Shown here: positions 1 through 8,130 of the stretch, in pieces
Layout of the letters: every line of letters begins with the position of its first letter
Position numbering within the stretch: position 1 is the stretch's first letter
Origin: a virus
Virus record (IMG/VR): IMGVR_UViG_3300042553_001013
Coordinates: 1 to 23,316 of that record
Direction: 5' to 3' (one strand)
DNA length: 23,316 nucleotides
Translations under genes and position numbers: made by a program
Notes under the pieces: model-generated
The model's input: the letters and a program-made list of their open reading frames with translations, nothing else
What the model was told of the DNA's origin: nothing
Databases searched by the model: none

Positions 1-751
1 TAGCCTCCCAGCCGGTTTCGCCTTGCCCGTCGCTTGGGTCAAACCAGAATTGTTCTACCCAGTGGCGCAGGATGCCGTAGTAGATAGGCACGACGGTATT
101 GACGTCAACGGTCTGGAACCGTACCTCCAGCGATCGCCCTAGGGAGGTGGGCGCGTTGGTGTCGGTGAGTACTTGGGCATTGCGGTAGATAGCACCGTAA
201 GACTCACCCGATAGGGTCAGAGTAGTCTCCGCCCCACCGCCCCCCATCACCGCTGAGGACCGTCCGTAGGCGCTAGTAATGCCCCGCATCAGTAAGTAGG
301 GTGCCTTGTCTAGGTAATCCTCCCAGTCGGGCTCAGGGGGTGGCTTAGGTTGGCCATTGGCAGGCGCGTAGGCATCACTCAAGTTAGAGCCACTGCCATC
401 AGCGGTTTGAAATACTACCGGGTTAGTAGCCGGGTCCTGAGGGACAAATGCTTCTACGTTGGTCAACGGGTCCTGGTTGCGAGAGGCATAGATTTCAACC
501 ACCATGCCCGGGTGGATGCGCTTTAGTAGCGTTTCATTGTCGAGCCGTGCCCTCATTTTCAAGTTCCAGCTACCGGCAGGGCTTTCGACGCTCAGGGTGT
601 CGTTGTAGCTGAGCAAGTCCTTGAACTCGCCAAAGTCCACCACGGTCTCCCCGGTACGGGTCATAATCCGCAGGTCAAAACGCACCGTGGACTCATGGCC
701 AGAGGTGACACCCATGCCAGCGGGATTGTAAATGCCAATGGTTCTAACCAT
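1..751 (-). CDS. Tail hub / baseplate protein, N-terminal part (cut by window edge)
   Basis: The frame is open from an ATG at 751 to the window edge, giving 250 residues with the C-terminus missing. The protein starts MVRTIGIYNPAGMG. Residues about 50-90 read like the first barrel of phage tail hub proteins (gpD / gp27 type): a SWNLKMR strand, then IHPGMVVEIYASR, the usual 'limits of the coordinate system' strand. A proline-rich linker (about 98-148) follows, then LLMRGITSAYGRS and LTLSGESYGAIYRN, which match the strand that starts the second hub barrel. Such proteins form the central hub under the tail tube and hold the spike. The call rests on pattern and on position after the tape measure and lysis genes, not on a database search. 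No Shine-Dalgarno sequence is seen before the ATG. A plus-strand gene separates this gene from the rest of the late operon, so it may have its own promoter between 752 and 853. Confidence 0.7.
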   Translation of the reverse strand, partial: MVRTIGIYNPAGMGVTSGHESTVRFDLRIMTRTGETVVDFGEFKDLLSYNDTLSVESPAGSWNLKMRARLDNETLLKRIHPGMVVEIYASRNQDPLTNVEAFVPQDPATNPVVFQTADGSGSNLSDAYAPANGQPKPPPEPDWEDYLDKAPYLLMRGITSAYGRSSAVMGGGGAETTLTLSGESYGAIYRNAQVLTDTNAPTSLGRSLEVRFQTVDVNTVVPIYYGILRHWVEQFWFDPSDGQGETGWEA

Positions 752-790
752 AATTGGTGTTGCAAAATTGCTCTATGGTTGTAAATATGC

Positions 791-819
791 TTGACAGTAT
801 CTATAAGTGTTGATAAATT
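791..819 (+). promoter_or_regulatory. Putative sigma70-type promoter of the plus-strand gene at 854
   Basis: A perfect TTGACA (791-796) lies 17 bases before TAAATT (814-819), a moderate -10 box. Transcription would start near 826, about 28 bases before the ATG at 854. Two AGTGTTRA motifs overlap the spacer and the start region. Confidence 0.6.
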
Positions 820-831
820 GATGAGTGTTAA
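806..831 (+). promoter_or_regulatory. Pair of AGTGTTRA motifs, possible operator
   Basis: AGTGTTGA lies at 806-813 and AGTGTTAA at 824-831. Both are in the 102-base divergent gap between the hub gene and the plus-strand gene. The same motif occurs twice in the other divergent gap, at 21296 and 21333. In both gaps one copy sits at the expected transcription start. A repressor or activator site is an inference. Confidence 0.4.
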
Positions 832-853
832 GTCACGTTGAGGAAGCAAGATT

Positions 854-1207
854 ATGGGTTATCACACACGCAATAGAGACACCGTTGCTCAATTTATGGC
901 AGCTTTGCTGGCCAATCCTAATGTTTTCGACGCTAATGCGCAGGCTGACGACCGAAAAGCTCTTGAGTATGTGCTTGCGATAGCCGATGTGGCCGCCGTA
1001 ATGCTTGAAGCCCGTTTTCGATCCCGTAGTCGGCAAGAAGTTCTAGCAGGTTATGGGACGGGTAGGGCAGATAGGCGAAAGTATCTTTTGGTCGATGGCC
1101 AGGAGGTTCTTGAAGAAGTCTGGTTTACGGCAGACGAATATGAAGAGGCCCAGGTTAAGGTCAGGGAAGGCACGGGCGGAAACCTTCATTACTGCCCAGT
1201 CGACTAG
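854..1207 (+). CDS. Lone plus-strand protein of unknown function (117 aa)
   Basis: This 117-residue protein starts MGYHTRNRDTVAQF and ends NLHYCPVD. I do not recognise the family. The first 55 residues look helical (VAQFMAALLANPNVF, then ALEYVLAIADVAAVMLEARF), followed by an arginine-rich stretch (RFRSRSRQEV). The last third is acidic with mixed charge (FTADEYEEAQVKVREG). No signal peptide or membrane segment is seen. A GAGGAAG ribosome site lies about 8 bases before the ATG. The gene has its own promoter (791-819) and terminator (1235-1252), so it is a stand-alone unit facing against the surrounding late operon. That layout is typical of a 'moron' or a regulator, but no function can be assigned. 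Late leftward transcripts would be antisense to it. Confidence 0.8.
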   Translation: MGYHTRNRDTVAQFMAALLANPNVFDANAQADDRKALEYVLAIADVAAVMLEARFRSRSRQEVLAGYGTGRADRRKYLLVDGQEVLEEVWFTADEYEEAQVKVREGTGGNLHYCPVD

Positions 1208-1234
1208 CCGCTTATCACTCCGCCACCACCCCGG

Positions 1235-1252
1235 CCCCATGGCTGGGGTTTT
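1235..1252 (+). terminator. Rho-independent terminator after the 854-1207 gene
   Basis: CCCCA (1235-1239) pairs with TGGGG (1244-1248) around a TGGC loop, followed by TTTTGCTTT. The site is 28 bases past the stop codon. The stem is short but GC-rich. Confidence 0.6.
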
Positions 1253-1258
1253 GCTTTG

Positions 1259-1516
1259 TCAGCCATGGCTCACCCGTCGATCGCGCACCACCTCAAACAA
1301 GGGTCGCAACTGGCCGCAGATAAGTTGCTCCGCGTCGCTGGTAGCTAGCCGGTTCTCCTGCCAACGGGTTACCCAGTAGGTAATATCCCAATTGGCCGGG
1401 TATAGGCTAAGGCTTTGGCCATTGGGATGACGCAACTCCAGCGGTAGCATGGTGCGGATGAGGTCGCGGTTGTCCATGTACCACTGACAGGCGCGATCGA
1501 TGTGGGATTTATCCAT
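1259..1516 (-). CDS. Small protein of unknown function (85 aa)
   Basis: I chose the ATG at 1516, not an upstream in-frame ATG, because it forms an eight-base ATGGATAA overlap with the stop of the 353-aa gene. The same kind of overlap (ATGGATAG) occurs at 12733-12740. The protein starts MDKSHIDRACQWYMDN and is rich in Trp, Arg and Leu (YPANWDITYWVTRWQENR). It has no membrane segment or signal peptide. I do not recognise a family. As the last gene of the late run before the opposing plus-strand gene, it may be a tail or lysis accessory protein, but that is only from position. Confidence 0.6.
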   Translation of the reverse strand: MDKSHIDRACQWYMDNRDLIRTMLPLELRHPNGQSLSLYPANWDITYWVTRWQENRLATSDAEQLICGQLRPLFEVVRDRRVSHG

Positions 1517-2570
1517 GGGAACCGGCTCTGCCCATAATGGAGTCGAAGGCGGCATCATCTTGCGCCAAGACTTTGGCTATCTTCCTGGCGGTTGGGCTTG
1601 TTGCAAGCATGTGAATCCGTTGCTGCGCGATCGCGTCTTGCTTGGAGTCTGCATCAAAGAAGTTTTCGGGTAGCTTCTCATAAAAAGACTCCATCTGGCT
1701 TGTAGCTTTTTTGATGGCTGGCAGTGCATTGATGACGCTATCCAGCAAGCCAAGGGCAAGCTCTGCTTTGCGTTTAGACGCTTGATCAGTTGTGGAGTTC
1801 AGATCACTTACAAAATCTTCCCTAAGGGCTTGGAGTGATGGCTTGTCTTCATAGGCATAACCCCAGGCTTCTTCAAGCGGGTTGATGCCGTGCTGGCTAA
1901 GTTCGGAGAAGTTTTGGGCGGCACCGGCTACGGCGTCGTAGACAGCTTTTGTATAGGCGTCCTTTGGAGGTGGGCTTTTACCTCTAAATACTTCAGCAAG
2001 ATCGTCAGGCGTGCAAATGTCTTCTATGTTTTGAACGCCAAGGCTGTCATAGGCTTTAACGGCAGACTCCCATTCCTTTGCTTGTTGCCTGCAGGAGCTA
2101 GCGGGCCACTCAGTAAGCAGTTCAACTAACATATCTGGGTCGCCAGACTGCTTGAGAAAGTTTACAAATTGCCCAGCCTCTGGGGATGCACTGTTAAGTG
2201 CCGCTTTGGGGTCAATTCCCGCTAAGGGGTCTTGCTGCTCGCCTTGAACACCCTGGGAGACTTGTTGGTGTAGGGCATGGAGTCCTTCCATCGTCGGCGC
2301 TTGTTGCTGCGCCTGTGGTTGGGCTTGGGCGGCGGGCGTAGCGGGTGCTGCAGGCGTCGCCCCCTGACTTCCAGCAAGGTGCCACCGTCCGCCTTGCAAT
2401 ACCTCCTGGTGTCCCGCTTGGTTGGTGCGGGTTTCACCTTCTTGGTGTTGAGCGTCAAATAGTCCTAGCTGCCCTGGGGCAGGCGATCGCTTGCCCGCTT
2501 TCCTCAAGACGATGCCGCTAGCGGTCACCACCGGGACATAGTGCACCCCAGCGAGGGTATAAATTTTCAT
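1509..2570 (-). CDS. Unknown 353-aa protein with GQLGLF module at its N-terminus
   Basis: The family is unknown. Residues 1-66 form a module (MKIYTLAGVHYVPV, then GIVLRKAGKR, PAPGQLGLF at 31-38 and a GGRWHLAG end) that closely matches residues about 208-272 of the 845-aa prohead-protease fusion (18641-21178). A low-complexity Ala/Gln/Pro linker (about 70-95) follows, then a mainly helical C-terminal part of about 250 residues with no motif I recognise. There is no membrane segment. The start lies three bases past the endolysin stop, with a weak AGG before it. Sharing a module with a capsid-assembly protein hints that this is a virion or assembly protein, or that the module is a common docking element; this is inference. 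Confidence 0.8.
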   Translation of the reverse strand: MKIYTLAGVHYVPVVTASGIVLRKAGKRSPAPGQLGLFDAQHQEGETRTNQAGHQEVLQGGRWHLAGSQGATPAAPATPAAQAQPQAQQQAPTMEGLHALHQQVSQGVQGEQQDPLAGIDPKAALNSASPEAGQFVNFLKQSGDPDMLVELLTEWPASSCRQQAKEWESAVKAYDSLGVQNIEDICTPDDLAEVFRGKSPPPKDAYTKAVYDAVAGAAQNFSELSQHGINPLEEAWGYAYEDKPSLQALREDFVSDLNSTTDQASKRKAELALGLLDSVINALPAIKKATSQMESFYEKLPENFFDADSKQDAIAQQRIHMLATSPTARKIAKVLAQDDAAFDSIMGRAGSHG

Positions 2571-2572
2571 GG

Positions 2573-3316
2573 CTACCTAACCCCTGGGTAGGTCCACCGG
2601 GCACGGCTGCCACGGCAGTCAACATGAATAAACCCATTACCCCGGGCAAGCCCACCTTGGCCACCCCACCAATGATCCAACTCGTTATAAATGTCCGCCA
2701 GGGACAGCCCAGGGATATTAAAGTCCACCGCATGGCCCTTCATGTGGGTAGAAAAACGAGCGCCCCCCACGCGGGCATTAGTAGCCGGGTTCCGATACCA
2801 GGAATTGATCTTGATGGGCCGCTTAAACCGCTCCCGAATGTCCTGCATCACCTCCGCCACCCGAATGATGCCGTACACCACAGAGGCATTCTCAGGGTGC
2901 CGGTAGCTACCATCGGCGGCAACATGGAGCGCTTCACCCCAGGTGAAGTTAGGCGCTTTTGACGAGATCGGCTGAGTACTGGAGCAGTCGTTCTCAAACC
3001 CTGGCAGGATAATCCGATGACCGTCCCGGCGGGTTGCGGGTTCATCCTTGGGGTCATTGCCTGAACCAAACCCTGATGGGTCACTGGCATGGTCCGCATA
3101 TACCCACCAAGTATTCCTGCCTGATGGGTGCAGGTTCACCAAGTCAAACCGCTTCGGGTCAATGGTGAAATGCACATGACCGTGCAATAGCTGATAGGCC
3201 AGCAAGGGGAACGATCGCCCTTTGCCGACATTCACTGTCGCTGCCTTATCGTAGGCGATCGCTTGCTCCGGCCCTGGCTTTAGGACCGTGTTCTCAGTAA
3301 TTTCAAGGACTAGCAT
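2573..3316 (-). CDS. M15-family peptidase, probable endolysin
   Basis: This 247-residue protein has a C-terminal peptidase M15 domain (about 145-247), the zinc D-Ala-D-Ala carboxypeptidase / L-Ala-D-Glu endopeptidase fold. The zinc-ligand pattern is visible: SWYRNPATN (172-180), STHMKGHAVDF with H191 and D198, and GFIHVDCRG with H231. The N-terminal half (about 1-70, TVLKPGPEQ and then GKGRSFPLLAYQLLHGHVHF) resembles the SH3-like modules often joined to M15 peptidases in cyanobacteria, and may bind the cell wall. There is no signal peptide, so release would need a holin, which I cannot identify with confidence. AGGAG lies seven bases before the ATG, which directly abuts the methyltransferase stop. 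The likely job is peptidoglycan cleavage at lysis. Confidence 0.87.
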   Translation of the reverse strand: MLVLEITENTVLKPGPEQAIAYDKAATVNVGKGRSFPLLAYQLLHGHVHFTIDPKRFDLVNLHPSGRNTWWVYADHASDPSGFGSGNDPKDEPATRRDGHRIILPGFENDCSSTQPISSKAPNFTWGEALHVAADGSYRHPENASVVYGIIRVAEVMQDIRERFKRPIKINSWYRNPATNARVGGARFSTHMKGHAVDFNIPGLSLADIYNELDHWWGGQGGLARGNGFIHVDCRGSRARWTYPGVR

Positions 3317-4108
3317 TTATGCTCCTAGGTCAATGCCGATAGACTTCATGCCAAGCAGGGACGCTACCCGTCCGGTGGTGCCGGTGCCAAAGTAAGGGTC
3401 TAGCACCGTCGCTCCGGCCACTGTGGCGCTAGACAATAGTTCGTAGACCAATGAGTCAGGGAATGGGCAGGGGTGGCTAGGATGGCCACAGGGGCGATGC
3501 ACCAACACCGACGATCGCAGTGGTTTGGTATTCAACATCGGTCGCCCATTCTTGCCGCTCTTGCCCATCATCAGAACATACTCATGGGTTTCCGGTGGCG
3601 CGTCACCCTTGCCCACCTGGCTACTTTGCCCCTTGTCCCAGATCAAAATTTTTCGCATTACCCAGCCATCGCTCCGTAGCCGCTCCGCTAGGCGAATAGG
3701 CACCAATAAGGGTTCCTTTTCGCGGTAGTCATCCTCCAGGCTGCGGCGGTAGAGCCAGTCTCCTGCTTGTCGCCGCTGCCCCTTGGCGCGTACCGGGCTG
3801 TAGTTGTTGCTGGTATCGCCTATCACAATCCAGCACACCCCGCCCTCGGCTAGCCCCTGGTATACCAGCCTAAAAACCTGCTGCAACGTATCCAGGTAAG
3901 CGTCAAGGCTATCCTCTAGCCCGTGCTGCCCTTCGTGGCCATAGTCAATTTGGCCGTAGTAGGGAGGGGAGGTAAGGCAATAATCCCAGCGATCGCCTGC
4001 CGCTAGCCGTTGCTTCAAGACCGCGATCGCGTCGCCACGGTAGAACCGGATGTGATCGTCGGCCATTGGCTTATTGTCAATGGTATTGAACAGGGCTAGC
4101 TGGTGCAT
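3317..4108 (-). CDS. DNA methyltransferase, beta class (N4-cytosine or N6-adenine)
   Basis: The catalytic motif IV is TSPPYYG (residues 46-52). The S-adenosylmethionine motif I region is near the C-terminus: DPYFGTGTTG (237-246), then IGIDLG. The order IV, target domain, I is that of beta-class amino-methyltransferases. The TSPPY form is common in N4-cytosine enzymes but does not exclude N6-adenine. The length (263 aa) is normal. No restriction endonuclease gene lies beside it, so it is probably an orphan methyltransferase that protects phage DNA or marks it for regulation. The target sequence cannot be read from the protein. An alternative start is M15 (4066). Neither start has a clear Shine-Dalgarno sequence. 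A 99-base gap separates it from the tape measure gene, unusual in this packed operon. Confidence 0.9.
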   Translation of the reverse strand: MHQLALFNTIDNKPMADDHIRFYRGDAIAVLKQRLAAGDRWDYCLTSPPYYGQIDYGHEGQHGLEDSLDAYLDTLQQVFRLVYQGLAEGGVCWIVIGDTSNNYSPVRAKGQRRQAGDWLYRRSLEDDYREKEPLLVPIRLAERLRSDGWVMRKILIWDKGQSSQVGKGDAPPETHEYVLMMGKSGKNGRPMLNTKPLRSSVLVHRPCGHPSHPCPFPDSLVYELLSSATVAGATVLDPYFGTGTTGRVASLLGMKSIGIDLGA

Positions 4109-4150
4109 TTTTCTGGAAAGCTGTAGGGCTATTGATTAGACGATGCCCAC

Positions 4151-4192
4151 CCTAGTTCTAGGATACTATCGGTTCGCGCAGATTGACGATAG
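4151..4192. promoter_or_regulatory. Inverted repeats in the gap before the methyltransferase gene
   Basis: The 4109-4207 gap holds CCTAG-TT-CTAGG (4151-4162) and a 6-bp inverted repeat CTATCG / CGATAG (4166-4171 and 4187-4192). No U-tract follows on the minus strand, so this does not look like a terminator. It could be an operator or an mRNA structure; the function is not shown. Confidence 0.25.
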
Positions 4193-4207
4193 GGTTGCTA
4201 ATTTGCT

Positions 4208-7200
4208 TTACCCATACACCGGCGATAGGTTGCCACTATTGCGCGGGTTGCGATCGCGGCTACCTTGGCGGGTTTGCTCAAATTCGTCCAGGTAGGGCCG
4301 GGCGGCGTGGATGGCGTTGGTTACCTCCTGCCGGGTGCGAGCGGGGTCGGTGGCGCTGGCGATGTTGACGGTAATGTTGGTGGTGCGGTTGTTGGTTTGG
4401 TTGCCGCGTCCCATGGATGCTACTAGCTCCCTGGATGGATCGCCAGCGCTGGCCCGTAGGTTAACAGGGCGCCTGAATAGGTCAGCTTCCATCTGCCGCC
4501 GGCGGGTAAGCCCCGGGAGAACTTCGCCGTCAGCTTTATTCCATCGTCTGAATTCATTGGCTGCTCCAGCGTAGTCGCCCCGGTTCAGGCGGCGTAGCAG
4601 GGTAGAACCGGCAAACCCGTCCTCCCCGCCGCCAACATTGTAAATAAACGACTGTAGGGCGGTGCGCTGGTTTTCGTTTAGTGGCACCGTTACAAGTTCG
4701 TCAATTGTTCGGTTGACGCCTGCTAGATGTCGCTGTAGTTCCGCTTCAGCTTGCTCGCGGGTGATTGAGCCATGGGCGCCGGGGGCGCGGGTGCCATAGC
4801 CCCAACTATATTGCTGATGATCCCAATAGGGTGTTGGGTGGAAGCCCTCGAACTGCTTGATAAAGTCTGCGGCGCTGGCAGTACCACCGCCACCACCTGC
4901 CGCCGCTGGCTGGCTGGGGAACGTCCTGCCTTGTGGTAAGGGGCGGCGGTTGTCACCATGGCCGGTCTGGCTGATTAGGTTGCCGCGTTCATCGTAAATG
5001 CTGGCATAGTGCCCGAATCCGTGCTGCTGGGTCCCGTAGGCCACCCGTCCACCTGACACAGAGGGTATATAAATTTCAGCACCAGCGGAACTGGTCCCGG
5101 GCGCTTCACTACGGGCGTCGCCGTCCATCGGGATGTAGTAGTCGAAAGCATGCCAGCCTTCGCGATGAGCATGGGCGGCGGCGGCACGTTGCAACAGTCG
5201 GATGCGTTCTGCTTGCGGAGCGCTTGGGTCGTAAACTTGTCCGGCAACAGCGGCATTGCTAAATTCTATCCGCCGTCCTTGTTCATTGTAGGCTTGCGCC
5301 TTTTGCATGAAATAGCCGTCAATCTCCTCCCAAGACAGGGTAGTTTTGTACCGGCTGTCAATGTGGTTAGAAGAACTGCCGCCGATAAACTGACTAGGGC
5401 CGGTAAACAACCCGGAGGCGATCGCGCCACTGGCCCCACCGCCACCACCACCTGCTCCACCCATCACTGAGTTAAGCGTTGACACCAATGCCTCCCGCAC
5501 GGAGTCTACCGCTGAAATAAGCTGAGGGAAAAAGGCTTGCATCATTTGGATGATGCTGGGCAATTGCCGCTGGGTATTGATTTCAGAATTGACGTGAATC
5601 AGTAGGTCGGTCTTCAGGATGTCGTTGGTCACGTCTTGCAGCAGCTTGCGCTGTTCGCTGGCGGTCTGGTACGCCTGGATGTCCATCAGGTTGGACTCTC
5701 GAAGCACCTGGAAGATGTCAGTCAGAGATGCACCGCCGCTGGTGCCACCCATGCGGGCGGAGACAATATCCCCGGGGGCAAATGCAAAAACGTTATAGCC
5801 AGGTCCAGCGGTAACGCTGCCGGGGGTGTCGTTGAAAGCACCATCAATCAAGCCGCCAATGTAGTTTGTAGCACTTCTCAAAGCCCTAGGGATTATCCGC
5901 CTAGCGGGTTCGCCAAAGGGTCCATGGCGCCGAATGTACTCAGCGCCTTGCTGCGCATTTTCAACACTTATGGCTTCAGGGTTCTCCTCGATAGTCCGAA
6001 CGATATTGGCCGCCGTTGCTATGGAGCCAATAGGTCCGGGCAATCCGGCGGCAAAAGAAAGTGCTGCGGATCGTCCTACTGGGCTAGAGATGGCGCTGCC
6101 AACCTGTTCTCCGATTTCCCTTGAATTGGTGTCACCCCCAAAGATCAGCTTACCGATCGCGCTTTCTTTGAACCCATTCACCATATCCCTGAGCTTATGG
6201 AAGGCGGCGATACCTTCTCTAGTCAGGTTGGCTAGTTGTGGCCCTGCCTCGCGGATAAACTTGATCACGTTATCCATGGCGGCGGCAATGCCATCACCAA
6301 TTTCCTTAAGCGGGAAGCCGTTGAGCTGTTCAAGCAACTCCACTTGGGTCTCCTTCATCTTCAGCGATGCCTCATTCAAGTTAGACATCGCCTGGATGGT
6401 CAGGTTATGGGCCTCCGCCTCTAGCTTACGGGCTTGATCGCCTGGGCTTTCTTGCAACTGGGCTAGCAATTGCTCCACCCGTCCGCCATCACCGCCCGGG
6501 CCGGTCGGCAGCCGTCCGCCATTGGCGGCGCTAATATTGGCCAGCTCTTCAAAGGTACGGAGGTCCTGGGCGGTCGCTTGTCGTCCTAGGATGCCCTGCA
6601 GGGTGGCTGAGGTTTGCCGCTGTAGCCCTGAATTGCCAGCAATTAGGTTCTGGACGAAATTCGGATCACTAGCCGCCGCTGCCCTAAATTCATCGGCACC
6701 CATCCCGGAGATGCCCTGCACCCGGTTGGTGGTCATCCGCAGCACCCGCTGCGCATTGGCCATCATCTGCTCAGGTGAATTAAACCGCGAGTCTAGGGCC
6801 GCCTCATCGACGCCTGCTAGCCTCAGGTAGGCTGCTGAGGTGCTATAGGGGTCAGCGGTGCCACCGTAGGACAGGAAGCTTTGCAAGCCCGCCCCAGCCA
6901 TCTGCACGTTATCTCTGAACAGGGCGGAGGTGCGGGAATTGCCGCCGGTTAGCCCTGCCATTACGTCCTGGAGCAAGCCGAAGGCGCGATCGCTCATCCC
7001 CTGGCCGGTCTGCTGCACCGCCTGCATGCGGGCGCTACCCATCATGTCAGCGTACTGCTGAATGTTGGATTCAAACCCGGCGCGGATGGCACCACCTACC
7101 ACGTCGGATAGGTAGCCACGAACGCCCTCAGCCCCCTTCTCGCCGCCGGTGCGGGAGTAGATGCCAGCCATATTGGCGGTGGCCTCTACGTTGAGCCCTA

Positions 7201-8125
7201 GCGCCCGGGTAAGCTCCTGGATGGTATTTACCAGGGGTCCGGCCATGGCCGGGTTACTCAGGGCTCGGTTTTCCCGTAGTTGGTCAATCAGCCCGGCGGT
7301 TTCTTCTACCCTAAACCCGTTCTGGGTGCCTAGTTCAAAATTACGCAGCCTGCCAACGTTGCCTACGCCAAAGCGCTGGTTAATGTCCGCGATCTGGGTT
7401 TCGTAGGCGAGGGATTGATCAGCACCCCGGACAAGGCGATCCACCATGCCGCCGATGCCGCTACCGATGGAAGCACCTACCCCTAGCCCGGTCATCATCC
7501 CGGCAGGGCCGCCCAACATGCCAAGCAGTCCGCCGATGCCTGCCCCCACCGCACCACCAGCGGCGGCGCCGATATTGCCCTGCATGGCATTGCCAGCTAC
7601 CGATGAGCCTACGTTGACGGCGGTTTGCATGATGGCTAGATTTTTCATCCAGCCAAGCAAGTCGTTAGTGCCGTCCTTCTTTTTGCCGTCCTCCTGCAAT
7701 GAACTGCGTAGTTCCCGCAGGGAGTTGATCAGATCCTGATAGTCCTTGGCGCTATCCGGGTCCTTCAACGACGCATGGAGGATCGAGGTTTGCAGGCGGG
7801 AGGCGGCCATATTGGCCACGTCCGGCGCATTGGGCGCGATCGCCTGTACCGCTTGCACTCGTTGCTGGAAGTCGCCTAGGGTGCCCCTGTCGGTGGTTGG
7901 CTGCGGGGGCGGTGGCAATGCCCCACCGGTGTCAGTGGTAGGGCGCGGCAATGGCTCAAAGGAACCCCCACCACCTGCCGCTGAGGCTGCCGCCGCTGAG
8001 GGCGCACCGGTGCTGAAATGGCGTTCTAGATCCTGTTGCTTATTGATGGCGCGTTCTGCCCCTTCAATGAAGCCACTCGGGTCTAGGTTTAGGACGTACT
8101 CTAACTTATGTTCTTGGTCAGCCAT
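4208..8125 (-). CDS. Tail tape measure protein with C-terminal GH24 lysozyme
   Basis: This 1305-residue protein is the longest in the window and follows the tail-assembly chaperones, the standard place for the tape measure protein. A long Gly/Ala-rich hydrophobic stretch (about 165-228) is typical of the part that enters the host membrane. The middle is helical. Residues about 990-1060 (HAFDYYIP, then GGRVAYGTQQHGFGHY, then GHGDN) look like a degenerate M23 peptidase fold. Residues 1085-1223 form a GH24 (T4-type) lysozyme: FEGF with E1093, YWD with D1102, YSWGYGT where a serine stands in the usual threonine place, and PLNENQRTALQSFIYNVG. The tail fibre end thus carries peptidoglycan-cutting domains for entry through the wall. 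No Shine-Dalgarno sequence precedes the ATG; a terminator-like hairpin lies just upstream. Confidence 0.92.
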   Translation of the reverse strand: MADQEHKLEYVLNLDPSGFIEGAERAINKQQDLERHFSTGAPSAAAASAAGGGGSFEPLPRPTTDTGGALPPPPQPTTDRGTLGDFQQRVQAVQAIAPNAPDVANMAASRLQTSILHASLKDPDSAKDYQDLINSLRELRSSLQEDGKKKDGTNDLLGWMKNLAIMQTAVNVGSSVAGNAMQGNIGAAAGGAVGAGIGGLLGMLGGPAGMMTGLGVGASIGSGIGGMVDRLVRGADQSLAYETQIADINQRFGVGNVGRLRNFELGTQNGFRVEETAGLIDQLRENRALSNPAMAGPLVNTIQELTRALGLNVEATANMAGIYSRTGGEKGAEGVRGYLSDVVGGAIRAGFESNIQQYADMMGSARMQAVQQTGQGMSDRAFGLLQDVMAGLTGGNSRTSALFRDNVQMAGAGLQSFLSYGGTADPYSTSAAYLRLAGVDEAALDSRFNSPEQMMANAQRVLRMTTNRVQGISGMGADEFRAAAASDPNFVQNLIAGNSGLQRQTSATLQGILGRQATAQDLRTFEELANISAANGGRLPTGPGGDGGRVEQLLAQLQESPGDQARKLEAEAHNLTIQAMSNLNEASLKMKETQVELLEQLNGFPLKEIGDGIAAAMDNVIKFIREAGPQLANLTREGIAAFHKLRDMVNGFKESAIGKLIFGGDTNSREIGEQVGSAISSPVGRSAALSFAAGLPGPIGSIATAANIVRTIEENPEAISVENAQQGAEYIRRHGPFGEPARRIIPRALRSATNYIGGLIDGAFNDTPGSVTAGPGYNVFAFAPGDIVSARMGGTSGGASLTDIFQVLRESNLMDIQAYQTASEQRKLLQDVTNDILKTDLLIHVNSEINTQRQLPSIIQMMQAFFPQLISAVDSVREALVSTLNSVMGGAGGGGGGASGAIASGLFTGPSQFIGGSSSNHIDSRYKTTLSWEEIDGYFMQKAQAYNEQGRRIEFSNAAVAGQVYDPSAPQAERIRLLQRAAAAHAHREGWHAFDYYIPMDGDARSEAPGTSSAGAEIYIPSVSGGRVAYGTQQHGFGHYASIYDERGNLISQTGHGDNRRPLPQGRTFPSQPAAAGGGGGTASAADFIKQFEGFHPTPYWDHQQYSWGYGTRAPGAHGSITREQAEAELQRHLAGVNRTIDELVTVPLNENQRTALQSFIYNVGGGEDGFAGSTLLRRLNRGDYAGAANEFRRWNKADGEVLPGLTRRRQMEADLFRRPVNLRASAGDPSRELVASMGRGNQTNNRTTNITVNIASATDPARTRQEVTNAIHAARPYLDEFEQTRQGSRDRNPRNSGNLSPVYG

Positions 8126-8130
8126 GGCCG

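Noticed and set aside
661-849. Minus-strand 62-aa frame across the hub start and divergent gap
   Set aside because: It overlaps the hub frame and runs through the promoter region; no ribosome site and no protein-like pattern.
1053-1379. Plus-strand 108-aa frame overlapping the 854-1207 gene
   Set aside because: It runs through the terminator and into the opposing gene, and its sequence is Arg/Ser-rich shadow-type; the 854 frame has the ribosome site and promoter.
2624-2962. Plus-strand 112-aa frame inside the endolysin gene
   Set aside because: It lies fully opposite a recognised M15 peptidase and has no protein family features.
4166-4192. Terminator after the tape measure gene
   Set aside because: The inverted repeat has a 6-bp stem with a 15-base loop and no U-tract on the minus strand.
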